The notes under the pieces were generated by a model. It searched no databases, was not told the DNA's origin, and saw only the letters and a program-made list of their open reading frames with translations. The translations under genes and the position numbers were made by a program. This document shows, piece after piece, positions 1 through 7,925 of a stretch of DNA of 64,000 nucleotides (positions are counted from its first letter, which is position 1; every line of letters starts with the position of its first letter). Source of the stretch: Bordetella genomosp. 1 (GTDB taxonomy: Bacteria; Pseudomonadota; Gammaproteobacteria; Burkholderiales; Burkholderiaceae_B); contig NZ_NEVL01000005.1 of assembly GCF_002261335.1 (NCBI RefSeq), positions 244,035 through 308,034 of the forward strand, given 5' to 3'.

Positions 1-397
1 CCGCGCCCAGGTAGGCCAGCGGCGCGCCCACGGCGCCGAACGCCGCGGCGAGCCAGGGCCGGCCGCGCAGCCAGACCAGGGAATGGTTGAGCGTGAGCGC
101 GAACGCGCACCACAGCGCCAGGATCCAGAGCGGCGCGCCGCCCGGCGGCACCGCGGGCGCGGCGGCCGCATGCTGCATCAGCCCCGCCAGCGCCAGGCCG
201 CCATCGATCAGCAGACCGCATGCGGCCGCGGCCGCCATGAGCACGAGGTCGGCGCGGCGCTGCCGCGTCCAGGCCAGGTGCGCGGCGGCAAACACCAGCG
301 CCGCCAGCACGCCGGGCCAGGCCAGGCCGCGGCCCGCGCCGATCACGGCGGCGAACCACACCGCCTGATAGCCGGCGAGGTTGGCCCAGAACGCCAT
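1..397 (-). CDS. DUF2878 family membrane protein (3' part missing)
   Basis: The gene starts with ATG at 397 and runs off the left edge, so only about 132 N-terminal residues are present. They begin MAFWANLAGYQAVWFAAVIG and form several hydrophobic helices separated by short basic loops, with a repeated tryptophan-rich pattern. This matches what I recall of DUF2878 integral membrane proteins, which commonly sit last in clusters with a cyclopropane-fatty-acid-synthase-like methyltransferase. The ATG overlaps the TGA of the upstream methyltransferase gene by one base (TGATG), so the two are translationally coupled. The function is unknown; the context suggests a role in membrane-lipid modification. 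Confidence 0.72.
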   Translation of the reverse strand, partial: MAFWANLAGYQAVWFAAVIGAGRGLAWPGVLAALVFAAAHLAWTRQRRADLVLMAAAAACGLLIDGGLALAGLMQHAAAAPAVPPGGAPLWILALWCAFALTLNHSLVWLRGRPWLAAAFGAVGAPLAYLGA

Positions 398-1701
398 CAC
401 GCCGCTCCGCCGTCGCGCGCGGTCCAGCGCGCCGTGCCGGGCCGCGCGCCCGGACGCGTGAGCAGCAGGTGCGACACACCGATGGCGCGTTCGGCGAAGC
501 CGCCCTCGCAGTAGGCGAGATAGAACTCCCACAGCCGCGTGAAGCGCGCGTCGAAGCCTTGCGCGCGCACCTCGCCGATGTTGGCCAGGAAGCGCAGGCG
601 CCACGCCGCCAGCGTGCGCGCATACGACAGGCCGAAGTCCTCCAGGTGCACCAGCGCCAGGTCGCTCACGCGCGTCTTGGCGCTCAGCATGCCGTGGATC
701 GAGGGAATGAAGCTGCCCGGGAAGATGTGGCGCTTGATGAAGTCCACCGAGCGCACCGCCTGGGCGTAGCGATGGTCTTCGATGGTGATGGCCTGGATCA
801 GCGCGCTGCCGTGCGGCGCCAGCAGCGATTCGATCTTGGCGAAGTAGGTCTCCTGGTACTGCGCGCCGATGGCCTCGATCATCTCGATGGACACGAGCTT
901 GTCGTACTGGCCCTCGAGGTCGCGGTAGTCGCGCAGCAGCACCTCGACACGGCCCTGCAGGCCGGCCTCGGCGACGCGCGCGCAGGCCAGCGCATGCTGC
1001 TCGCGCGAGATGGTGGCGGTGGTGACGTGGCAGCCATACTCGCGGGCCGCGTGCAGCGCGAAGCCGCCCCAGCCAGAGCCGATCTCGACCACGCGCTGCC
1101 CGGGGCCGAGCGCGAGCTTGCGGCAGATGGCGTCGAGCTTGCGGCGCGAGGCGGCCTCCAGCGTGTCATGCGGCCCGTCCCACAGCGCCGACGAATACAT
1201 CAGGTCGTCGGAGAGGAACAGCGCGAAGAAGGGATTGCCGAGGTCATAGTGCGCGGCGATGTTGCGCCGGCTGCCGGCGCGCGTGTTCTGGCGCTGCGCG
1301 TGCCACAGGCGCAGCGCCCAGGCGCCGGCGCGCGCGGTGCCGGTCTCCATCGCGTCGAGCAGGTCGCGGTTGCGCACCAGCAGGCGCACCAGGCCGACCA
1401 GGTCGTCGGCCTGCCACAGGCCATCGCCATAGGCCTCGCCCGCGCCCACGCTGCCCTGCATGGCCAGCACGCGGTAGAACGCCAGGTCGTGCACGCGCAG
1501 CCGCAGCGGCGGCGCGCTCTCCTGCCCCACGCCCAGCACCACCCGGCCGAGCGGGTCGTCGATCACCAGCGCGCCGCCCTGCAGCGCACCCAGCTGGCGC
1601 AGCACACGGTCGCGCAGCACGCGGTCGAGCCAGGACGCGGGACGGGCCTGGCGCAGCGCGTCGTCGAGCGCCTCGCGCTCGGGAGTCGGCGTGGGATTCA
1701 T
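397..1701 (-). CDS. Cyclopropane-fatty-acyl-phospholipid synthase-like SAM methyltransferase
   Basis: The 434-residue product transfers a methyl or methylene group from S-adenosylmethionine to unsaturated acyl chains of membrane phospholipids. The family signature NIAAHYDLGN is followed by the SAM-binding motif EIGSGWGG and by the acidic segment SIEMIEAIG, as in CFA synthases. The N-terminal ~120 residues form the lipid-binding region. The start chosen (ATG at 1701) has a GGAG ribosome site seven bases upstream and overlaps the stop of the DUF1365 gene as ATGA. E. coli Cfa is about 380 residues, so this one is slightly long. Being in an operon with a desaturase and a flavin oxidoreductase, it may make a methylated or furan-type fatty acid instead of a plain cyclopropane; that part is inference. 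Confidence 0.9.
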   Translation of the reverse strand: MNPTPTPEREALDDALRQARPASWLDRVLRDRVLRQLGALQGGALVIDDPLGRVVLGVGQESAPPLRLRVHDLAFYRVLAMQGSVGAGEAYGDGLWQADDLVGLVRLLVRNRDLLDAMETGTARAGAWALRLWHAQRQNTRAGSRRNIAAHYDLGNPFFALFLSDDLMYSSALWDGPHDTLEAASRRKLDAICRKLALGPGQRVVEIGSGWGGFALHAAREYGCHVTTATISREQHALACARVAEAGLQGRVEVLLRDYRDLEGQYDKLVSIEMIEAIGAQYQETYFAKIESLLAPHGSALIQAITIEDHRYAQAVRSVDFIKRHIFPGSFIPSIHGMLSAKTRVSDLALVHLEDFGLSYARTLAAWRLRFLANIGEVRAQGFDARFTRLWEFYLAYCEGGFAERAIGVSHLLLTRPGARPGTARWTARDGGAA

Positions 1702-2483
1702 GAGGTCTCCTTCGGGCCGCGGTCGGCGCGGCCGGGGTGATCGTGGACGGGGGTGCGCTTGAGCCACAGCCGCAGCGCCTGCCAGTGGATGGCGCCGATG
1801 ACCTGCAGGGTCATCAGCGGATAACGCAGCAGCACGCGCGCCAGCGCGGCGCCGTCGAGCGGCCGCCGCCACAGGGCCAGGTCCGCGTCGAACTCGGGGG
1901 CCAGCCCGCGCAGCACCTTCATGTGCACGCGCAGCTCCTCGCCGGGCTCGGTGAAGCGCCAGTCATAGCGCCGGTCCATGGCCATGAACGGCGACACGTG
2001 GAAGTCCTTGTCGAATTCCCAGCACCACAGCCGCCCGTGGCGCTGCGCCCGCGTCAGCGGCAACACATAGGCATGGCGTTCGCGCCACGGCGTGTTGGTG
2101 ATGTCGGCCACGATGGACGACAGCGTGCCGTCGGCGGCGTGGCAGTAGTAGAAGGTGACCGGATTGAACACATAGCCGCCGTAGCGCAGGTGCGTGAGCA
2201 TGCGCACCGGCCCGGCCGGCATGCTGCCGGTGGCCTCGCGCACGCGTTCGCGCACCGCCTGCGCCAGCGGCACGTCCGGATCGCCGAGATAGTCGGCGCG
2301 GCGCCACTGCGCGAGGTTGCGGCGGTTCACCGACCACAGCCAGCGCCGGTCGAACGCCTGGTCCAGCTCGTCGAGGTCGAGATAGAGCTGGGCCATGCGA
2401 TAGCGGAAGGCGTGCGGCGTCGGCGCGTGCCGGCTGTGCGTGACGCGACCTTCGTAGACGGCGCTGTGCACGACGCGGCTCAT
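1698..2483 (-). CDS. DUF1365 domain-containing protein
   Basis: The 261-residue protein begins MSRVVHSAVYEGRVTHSRHA and carries the features I associate with DUF1365: an N-terminal VYEGRVxHxR stretch, the segment YGGYVFNPVTFYYC, and the C-terminal WQALRLWLK. No enzymatic activity is established for the family. It is almost always encoded between an FAD-dependent amine-oxidase-like protein and a CFA-synthase-like methyltransferase, exactly as here. The gene overlaps both neighbours by four bases (ATGA), which implies stoichiometric co-translation and a shared pathway. A role in making or handling modified fatty acids is inferred from context only. Confidence 0.85.
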   Translation of the reverse strand: MSRVVHSAVYEGRVTHSRHAPTPHAFRYRMAQLYLDLDELDQAFDRRWLWSVNRRNLAQWRRADYLGDPDVPLAQAVRERVREATGSMPAGPVRMLTHLRYGGYVFNPVTFYYCHAADGTLSSIVADITNTPWRERHAYVLPLTRAQRHGRLWCWEFDKDFHVSPFMAMDRRYDWRFTEPGEELRVHMKVLRGLAPEFDADLALWRRPLDGAALARVLLRYPLMTLQVIGAIHWQALRLWLKRTPVHDHPGRADRGPKETS

Positions 2484-3781
2484 GCCGCGACCTCGTCGGG
2501 TTGCATGAACGCCGAACGCAGCCGCGCGCCGGGCGTCCACGAGGGCTCCGCGCTCAGGCCGCGCGCCACGTCCACCGCGCTGCGCACGCCGTCCTCGTGA
2601 AAGCCCCAGCCCCAGTAGGCGCCGGCATACCAGGTGCGGCGCCGGCCCGAGATCTCGTGACGGCGCGCCTGCGCCGCCACCGACGCGGCGGTGTAGACGG
2701 GATGGTGATACTGCATCCTGCGCAGCACCCGCGCGGGGTCGATGGCCTCGCTGCGATTGAGCGTCACGATGAAGGGCTCGGGCGCATCGATGCCCTGCAG
2801 CTGGTTCATGCAGTAGCTCACGGTGCAGGGCTGGTCGGGGCCGGCCGGCACGTAGGCGTTCCAGGCCGCCCAGGCCTTGCGGTTGACTGGCAGCAGCGTG
2901 GCGTCGGTGTGCAGCACCACGTCGTTGGGCTGATAGGGGATGGCGCCCAGGATCTCGCGTTCGGCAGGGCTGGCATCGCCCAGCATGGCGAGCGCCTGGT
3001 CGCTGTGGCAGGCGAACACCACCTGGTCGAAACGTTCCGTGCCATCGGCCAGGCGCAGCTGCACCCCATCGCCGTCGCGCAGCACCTGCCGCACCGGGCA
3101 TGCGAGGCGCTCGCTCACGTGCCAGCGCCGCCGCATCGCGCGCACGTAGGTCGACGAGCCGCCCCGCACCACGCGCCATTGCGGCCGCTGGGTGGCCTGC
3201 AGCATCTGGTGATTGGCCATGAACTGCACCAGATAGCGCGCCGGGAAGGCCAGGATGCCGGCCGGCGGCGAGGACCACAGCGCCGAGGCCATCGGCACCA
3301 GGTGATCGTCGCGGAACGCCGCGCCGTAGCCGTTCTGCGCCAGGTACTCGCCCAGCGTCGGGCCCGGCCCGGTGTCGTGCAGCAGCGCGGGCGCCTCGCG
3401 ATAGAAGCGCAGCAGATCGCGCACCATGCCGGCGAAGCGCAGCGACAGCAGGTTGCGGCGCTGGCAGAACAGGCCGTCCAGGCTGGTGGCGTTGTACTCC
3501 AGGCCGCTGGCCGCGTTCTGCACCGAGAAGCTCATGGTGGTGGGCTGGCTCGCCACGCCGAGCTCATCGAGCAGCCGCGTGAACAGCGGATAGTGCTCCG
3601 GGTTGTGCACGATGAAGCCGCTGTCGACCGCGTAGTAGCGCGCGTGGCGCTCGATCTGGTGCGTATGCGTGTGCCCGCCGAGGTAGTCGTTGGCCTCGAA
3701 CAGGGTCACGGCATGGCGCCGCGACAGCAGGTAGGCGCTGGTCAGGCCGGCCACGCCGGCACCGATGACGGCAATCCGCAT
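2480..3781 (-). CDS. NAD(P)/FAD-dependent oxidoreductase (amine-oxidase-like)
   Basis: The 433-residue flavoprotein begins MRIAVIGAGVAGLTSAYLLS, a classic Rossmann GxGxxG dinucleotide-binding motif, followed by LFEANDYLGGHTHT, typical of the flavin amine oxidase / protoporphyrinogen oxidase superfamily. The substrate cannot be read from the sequence. Members next to DUF1365 and CFA-like methyltransferases are thought to oxidise or desaturate acyl chains; I recall flavin-dependent lipid desaturases in furan fatty acid synthesis, but I cannot confirm orthology. The gene starts three bases after the desaturase gene ends and overlaps DUF1365 by four bases, so it is the second gene of the operon. 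Confidence 0.87.
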   Translation of the reverse strand: MRIAVIGAGVAGLTSAYLLSRRHAVTLFEANDYLGGHTHTHQIERHARYYAVDSGFIVHNPEHYPLFTRLLDELGVASQPTTMSFSVQNAASGLEYNATSLDGLFCQRRNLLSLRFAGMVRDLLRFYREAPALLHDTGPGPTLGEYLAQNGYGAAFRDDHLVPMASALWSSPPAGILAFPARYLVQFMANHQMLQATQRPQWRVVRGGSSTYVRAMRRRWHVSERLACPVRQVLRDGDGVQLRLADGTERFDQVVFACHSDQALAMLGDASPAEREILGAIPYQPNDVVLHTDATLLPVNRKAWAAWNAYVPAGPDQPCTVSYCMNQLQGIDAPEPFIVTLNRSEAIDPARVLRRMQYHHPVYTAASVAAQARRHEISGRRRTWYAGAYWGWGFHEDGVRSAVDVARGLSAEPSWTPGARLRSAFMQPDEVAA

Positions 3782-3783
3782 GT

Positions 3784-4788
3784 TCAGTCCTTGGCCTTGG
3801 CCAGCACCCACGCGGGCACCGGCTTGAGATCCCAGATCAGGCCGCAGGCGGCGAGCAGCCGCAGCCCGTACCAGGTGATGTCGATTTCGTGCGCACGGAA
3901 ACCCTGGCGCGCCGAACCGGGGTAGAAATGGTGGTTGTTGTGCCAGCCCTCGCCGAACGTCAGCAGCGCCAGCCAGGCGTTGTTGCGGCTGTCGTCGCGG
4001 GTGTCGTAGCGCCGCTTGCCGTAGCGGTGCGCCAGCGAATTGATCGTCACGGTCGCGTGGAACAGCACGACCGTGGAGATGAAGAAGCCCCAGACCAGCA
4101 TCTGCGGTCCGTCGGTGCTCAATTGCGGCGCGACCCGCGCCAGCAGGGCGCCCAGGCCGTACAGCAGCGCGCCCAGCGCCGCGGGCACCGCCACGTCGTA
4201 GCGGTCGAGCCAGCGCAGCTCGGCATAGCCGCGCAGGTCGGGCACGCGCTTGAGGTCGGTGGCGAAGGCGCGCGAGGTCAGGAACCAGCCCATGTGGCTG
4301 CGCCAGAAGCCCACGCGCGACGGCGCGTGCAGATCGCGCTCGGTGTCGGCGTGGCGATGATGATGGCGATGATGCGCGGCCCACCACAGCGGCCCGCGCT
4401 GCGCGCACGACGCGCCCAGCACCGCGAAGACGAACTGCGCGGCGCGCGAGGTGCGGAAGGTGCGATGCGAGAAGTAGCGGTGATAGAAGCCGGTGAGCGC
4501 GAACATGCGCAGCGCATACATCAGGAGCGCCACCGCCACCGCCACCGGCGACACCCCGACCCACAGCACCGCGAAGCAGCCCAGGTGCAGCAGCACGAAG
4601 GGCACGGCGCGCGCCCAGTCGATGCGATCGGCGTCGGACAGGCCGGCGGCCGGTACATCGCCCGGCGCCATGCCGGCCGCCGGTCCTTCGGCGCCGGCCT
4701 GGCTGTCGAACCAGCGCGCGACCGCGGCCCAGGCGCCCGGCGGGCGGGCGCGCTGCGAGTCGGTCGGAAGGGTGTGACGCGAAGACAT
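3784..4788 (-). CDS. Acyl-CoA/acyl-lipid fatty acid desaturase
   Basis: The 334-residue membrane enzyme introduces a double bond into acyl chains with a di-iron centre. All three histidine boxes are visible: HRYFSH near residue 125, HHRHHHRH near residue 160 and HNNHH near residue 290, separated by hydrophobic helices. This spacing is that of stearoyl-CoA/Delta9-type desaturases. It is the first gene of the five-gene lipid operon, preceded by a promoter-like element 34 bases upstream of its ATG (see the entry at 4822). The N-terminal ~60 residues are hydrophilic and proline/alanine-rich. The regiospecificity is unknown. Confidence 0.93.
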   Translation of the reverse strand: MSSRHTLPTDSQRARPPGAWAAVARWFDSQAGAEGPAAGMAPGDVPAAGLSDADRIDWARAVPFVLLHLGCFAVLWVGVSPVAVAVALLMYALRMFALTGFYHRYFSHRTFRTSRAAQFVFAVLGASCAQRGPLWWAAHHRHHHRHADTERDLHAPSRVGFWRSHMGWFLTSRAFATDLKRVPDLRGYAELRWLDRYDVAVPAALGALLYGLGALLARVAPQLSTDGPQMLVWGFFISTVVLFHATVTINSLAHRYGKRRYDTRDDSRNNAWLALLTFGEGWHNNHHFYPGSARQGFRAHEIDITWYGLRLLAACGLIWDLKPVPAWVLAKAKD

Positions 4789-4821
4789 GATGACAGTCCT
4801 GGATCGTTGGCCTCAGCCCTA

Positions 4822-4849
4822 TCTACGAGGCCCGGGGCCAGACGGATTC
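4822..4849 (-). promoter_or_regulatory. Putative ECF-sigma promoter of the lipid operon
   Basis: Read on the minus strand, GAATCC (4849-4844) and CGTAGA (4827-4822) are separated by exactly 16 bases. The same arrangement, G(A/C)ATCC-N16-(C/G)GTA, is found upstream of the esterase-like gene and of the DUF3455 gene. The layout also fits the TGATCC-N18-TAAGA form I recall for Rhodobacter sigma-E promoters. The -35 element overlaps the stop codon of the upstream hydrolase gene. Assignment to one of the adjacent ECF sigma factors is inferred. Confidence 0.5.
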
Positions 4850-5765
4850 ATTGGGGAAAACCCGTATCCGAACAGGGGAGGACGGCGCCGCCGGCCGCCT
4901 CGCCGGACGGCGCGGGCGCGGCCTGCACGTAGGCCGCGAGGTCGTCCAGCACCGGCGCCCGCCAGCGCAGCGGCCGCGCCAGGGCGCCCACCAGCATGCC
5001 GTGGCCGAGCCGCGGGTAGTCGATCACGCGCACCGGCACGCCGGCGCGCCCGAGCGCCGCGGCCAGGCCGTCGGTGTTGCGGCGGGGATCGACGGTGGTG
5101 TCCGCGCGCCCGGCCAGCAGCAGCGTGGGCGGCGCATCGGCCGACACGTGCGCGAGCGGCTGCGTGTCGGCCGGGGTGTCGGGATAGGGAAACACCTGCT
5201 GCAGCGCGCGCGAGGTGAGCGGCAGGAAGTCGTAGGGGCCGGCCATGCCGACCCAGCCGGCCAGCTCGCTCGGAGCGCGCCCGCAGGCCCGCAGCCAGCG
5301 CGCGTCCAGCGCCACCATGGCGGCGTTGTAGGCCCCGGCGCTGTGCCCCGCCACGAACACGCGGCGCGGGTCGCCGCCGTAGTCGCCCGCATGCGCGAGC
5401 GCCCAGGCCACGGCCTGCGCGCTGTCCGCGACGAAGGCGGGATAGACGGCCTCGGGGTAGCGCCGGTAGTCGGCCACCATCGTGACGATGCCGCGCCCGG
5501 CCAGGGCCGCGCCAACGAAGGCATAGTCGCCGCGGCTGCCGTTGCGCCAGCTGCCGCCGTAGAAGAACACCACCACCGGCGCGCCGGCGGCCCCGGGCGG
5601 GGCGTACACGTCGAGCCGTTGCGCGGGCAACGATCCGTACGGCACGCCCTCGGCCACGCGGCGCGCGTCGCCGTCGGCGCCGTTGAGCAAGGTGAAGGGG
5701 GAGCAGCCCGCCAGCAGCAGCGGCAGGCCCAGCAGGCAGAGCGACGCGATCAGGGCCTCACGCAT
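4848..5765 (-). CDS. Alpha/beta hydrolase (esterase-like) lipoprotein
   Basis: The 305-residue protein starts with a lipoprotein signal peptide (MREALIASLCLLGLPLLLAGC), the cysteine after LLAG being the lipid-attachment site, so it is probably membrane anchored in the periplasm. The mature part is a carboxylesterase/BD-FAE-type alpha/beta hydrolase: the oxyanion-hole region VVFFYGGSWRNG, the nucleophile elbow GHSAGA, a downstream LAGRADTTVD containing the likely acid, and LGHGM containing the catalytic histidine. The ester substrate is unknown. It lies between the lipid operon and the anti-sigma gene and has its own copy of the shared promoter motif, suggesting co-regulation with lipid modification. 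Confidence 0.83.
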   Translation of the reverse strand: MREALIASLCLLGLPLLLAGCSPFTLLNGADGDARRVAEGVPYGSLPAQRLDVYAPPGAAGAPVVVFFYGGSWRNGSRGDYAFVGAALAGRGIVTMVADYRRYPEAVYPAFVADSAQAVAWALAHAGDYGGDPRRVFVAGHSAGAYNAAMVALDARWLRACGRAPSELAGWVGMAGPYDFLPLTSRALQQVFPYPDTPADTQPLAHVSADAPPTLLLAGRADTTVDPRRNTDGLAAALGRAGVPVRVIDYPRLGHGMLVGALARPLRWRAPVLDDLAAYVQAAPAPSGEAAGGAVLPCSDTGFPQ

Positions 5766-5828
5766 GCGTGGCCCCGCGTTCCGGTACAGCAGTCATGGCA
5801 GATCCCGTATCAGGCGTGGATATCCTGA

Positions 5829-5856
5829 CTTACGGACGGGACCGGCTCCTGGATGC
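5829..5856 (-). promoter_or_regulatory. Putative ECF-sigma promoter of the esterase gene
   Basis: On the minus strand GCATCC (5856-5851) and CGTAAG (5834-5829) are 16 bases apart, the same spacing and nearly the same elements as in front of the desaturase and DUF3455 genes. The -10 end lies 64 bases before the ATG at 5765. Confidence 0.5.
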
Positions 5857-5869
5857 GCGGACGCTACGG

Positions 5870-5898
5870 GCTGCCCGCCGCGCGCGGCGGCGGGCAGC
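5870..5898 (-). terminator. Hairpin after the first anti-sigma gene
   Basis: A perfect 12-base stem (GCTGCCCGCCGC / GCGGCGGGCAGC) with a five-base loop sits just after the stop codon at 5907. There is no T-run, so it may slow transcription or protect RNA rather than terminate strongly. Confidence 0.45.
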
Positions 5899-5906
5899 GG
5901 TCGACC

Positions 5907-6584
5907 TCAGATCGACAGCACGTCGCCGCTCATGATGACGGGCCCGGTGGGCTTGCCGGTGGGCGAGCCGCCCGGCGGCTCCAGGCTCACCGCGAGCTGG
6001 CCCACGCCGGCCAGGCCCTTGTCGCGCGTGAACGCGGTCAGGCCCTGCGGCTGCACCAGACCCAGCGACACGGGCGCCTGGCCGGGCGGGATGGCCCAGA
6101 GTTCGAGCGCCTTGCCGTCGCTGTAGGGCAGCAGGTTCTGGAGCGTGTGCACATGCACCGCGCCGGTCTCGTCGGCACGCACCACCAGCATGGCTTCGGA
6201 CTTGGCGGTCTGCAGCACGGCCATCAGCTGCTGCTGCGCGGCGCGGTCCACCTGCCCCGGATACAGCACCACGCCCGCGATCAGCAGCGCCGCGAGTCCA
6301 CCGCTCAGCAGGCGCCACAGATACAGGCCGCTCCAGCCCCAGTTCGACGGCGCCGCGGCCGCGATGCGCGCCTGGATCGCGCGCCACACGCGCCGCGGCG
6401 GCGTCTGCGGCGGCAGCGACCACACCAGCGGATAGAGGTCGCCTTCCCAGTGCCGCACCAGCCGGCGCAGATTGGCGTCGGCCGCCATCAGGCCTTCGAA
6501 GCGGCGCCGCGCGCCCCCGCGCATCGCACCCGACACGTATTCGGCGGCGAGACGCTCGCGCAACTGCGGATCAGCGTAGTTCAT
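5907..6584 (-). CDS. Anti-sigma factor, RskA-like
   Basis: The 225-residue protein has an N-terminal cytoplasmic sigma-binding region (AAEYVSGAMRG..., about residues 1-95), one membrane helix (SGGLAALLIAGVVLY, about 110-130) and an extracytoplasmic RskA C-terminal domain ending in GGSPTGKPTGP. There is no zinc-binding HxxxCxxC motif, so it is not a ChrR/ZAS type. It should hold the ECF sigma factor encoded immediately upstream inactive at the membrane. ATG at 6584 overlaps the sigma stop as ATGA and has AGAGG upstream; a GTG at 6593 is a weaker alternative. A paralogue of the same layout is encoded at 7218-7925. Confidence 0.82.
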   Translation of the reverse strand: MNYADPQLRERLAAEYVSGAMRGGARRRFEGLMAADANLRRLVRHWEGDLYPLVWSLPPQTPPRRVWRAIQARIAAAAPSNWGWSGLYLWRLLSGGLAALLIAGVVLYPGQVDRAAQQQLMAVLQTAKSEAMLVVRADETGAVHVHTLQNLLPYSDGKALELWAIPPGQAPVSLGLVQPQGLTAFTRDKGLAGVGQLAVSLEPPGGSPTGKPTGPVIMSGDVLSI

Positions 6585-7126
6585 GACAAACACCTCTTGA
6601 GGCGCTCCATGCCGCGGCGCACCCAGCTCTTGATCGTGCCCAGCGGCGTGCCGAGCCGGCGCGCGATATCGCCATGACTCAAATCATCGAAAAACGACAG
6701 TGCGATCGCCATGCGCTGCCGCGACTCCAGTTGCTTCATGCAATCGGCCAGCCGCTGTCCGTCCTCGCCCGTCTGCAGGCGTTCCAACGGACCCGGCGCG
6801 TCGTCGGCCCAGGCGGCCTCGAGTGCGCCATCCGGATCGGGGCGTTCGAGGTCGGGCCGGCGCAGCAGGTCGATGCAGCGATTGCGCACGATGCGGGTCA
6901 TCCAGGTCATGGGCTGGCTCTGCTGCGCGGAATACTGCCCCGCGTTGCGCCATACGCTCACGAAACTGTCCTGGATCACCTCTTCGGCCCAGTCGCTACG
7001 TCTCAACATACGAGTGGCGAGCGCGAATAGATGCGGGGCGCAGAGGCGATAAATTTCCGCCAGGGCGGACTGTTGTCCGCGTGCGCAGTCCTGGAGCAGG
7101 ATCTCCAGGTGTTTGGGATCGGACAT
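6581..7126 (-). CDS. ECF sigma-70 factor (first of two)
   Basis: The 181-residue protein has sigma region 2 (LYRL... to MTWMTRIVRNRCIDLLRR, about residues 20-95) and region 4 with a helix-turn-helix (LSFFDDLSHGDIARRLGTPLGTIKSWVRRG, about 130-175). The motif EEVIQDSFVSVW is typical of ECF factors. The start at 7126 gives a normal ECF N-terminus (MSDPKHLEIL); the open frame extends 27 codons further upstream but that extension looks non-coding. It is paired with the anti-sigma gene by a four-base overlap. The target promoters may be those listed at 4822, 5829 and 9216. Confidence 0.88.
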   Translation of the reverse strand: MSDPKHLEILLQDCARGQQSALAEIYRLCAPHLFALATRMLRRSDWAEEVIQDSFVSVWRNAGQYSAQQSQPMTWMTRIVRNRCIDLLRRPDLERPDPDGALEAAWADDAPGPLERLQTGEDGQRLADCMKQLESRQRMAIALSFFDDLSHGDIARRLGTPLGTIKSWVRRGMERLKRCLS

Positions 7127-7217
7127 GGCTGCGTTCCGGCTGGTGGCGCGAAGGAGAATCGATGCGAGTCTGGCCCCAATATACCAGCCCGCCACGCCCG
7201 CGCCCACCGTCGCGCGA

Positions 7218-7925
7218 TCACATCATGCGCACCGCGCGGCCGATGAACTGGATCGGGCCGGTCGGGCGGCCGGTCGGCGATCCGGTGGCGGGTTCGAGGG
7301 TGAGCTCGAACAGCTGGTTGGGCACCAGCGGCGGCAGGTCGGCCAGCGGAATCCGCACCGCCTCGCCCGGCTTGACCAGCCCGAGCGACACCGGCCCGGA
7401 CCAGTCGTCGGCCTTGGTCCAGAACTGCAGGGCGCGGTCGGCCGGCACCTGCATGGCCGCGAGCGGCACCAGCTGCACCGCGTCGGCGCCACTGGCCTGC
7501 ACCACCCAGCCGGGCGCCTGCGACTGCGGCCCGACCAGCACCACCACATACTGCGGCGCCGCCGGCGGCGGCTGCAGCACCAGCACGCTGGCGAGCACCA
7601 GCGCGGCGGCCAGCGCCGCGCTCGAGAGGCCGCGCCAGAACACGAGGCTGTGCCACCAGCCGCCGCGCGCGGCGCGGGACGGGGCGGCGCGCTTGCCATC
7701 GAGCGTGGCGCTGATGCGGCGCCACAGCGAGGCGGGCGGGGTCTGCGGCTCGACCAGGTCGTTGAGCGGCGCGAGGCGCGCCTCCCAATAGGCGACCGCA
7801 TCGCGCAAGGCGGCATCGTGGGGCAGGCGCGCCTGCACGTGCTGGCGCTCCTGCGCGGGCAGCGTGCCCAGCACATATTCGCCCGCGAGGGCGTGGAGGT
7901 CGTCGTCGGTATCGGTGGGCGTCAT
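7218..7925 (-). CDS. Anti-sigma factor, RskA-like (second pair)
   Basis: The 235-residue protein has a short cytoplasmic segment (LHALAGEYVLGTLPAQERQH), a single membrane helix (ALAAALVLASVLVLQPP, about residues 105-125) and an RskA-type C-terminal domain ending in GSPTGRPTGPIQF, the same closing motif as the first anti-sigma. The two anti-sigma proteins are clearly paralogous but diverged. ATG at 7925 overlaps the stop of the upstream sigma gene as ATGA; a second ATG three codons earlier is possible. It should regulate the sigma factor encoded at 7922-8485. Confidence 0.82.
   Translation of the reverse strand: MTPTDTDDDLHALAGEYVLGTLPAQERQHVQARLPHDAALRDAVAYWEARLAPLNDLVEPQTPPASLWRRISATLDGKRAAPSRAARGGWWHSLVFWRGLSSAALAAALVLASVLVLQPPPAAPQYVVVLVGPQSQAPGWVVQASGADAVQLVPLAAMQVPADRALQFWTKADDWSGPVSLGLVKPGEAVRIPLADLPPLVPNQLFELTLEPATGSPTGRPTGPIQFIGRAVRMM

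Noticed and set aside
2501..3925. Long plus-strand frame opposite the lipid operon
   Set aside because: It is a shadow of the FAD oxidoreductase and desaturase genes; its composition (Arg, His, Gln, Ala) is typical of antisense translation.
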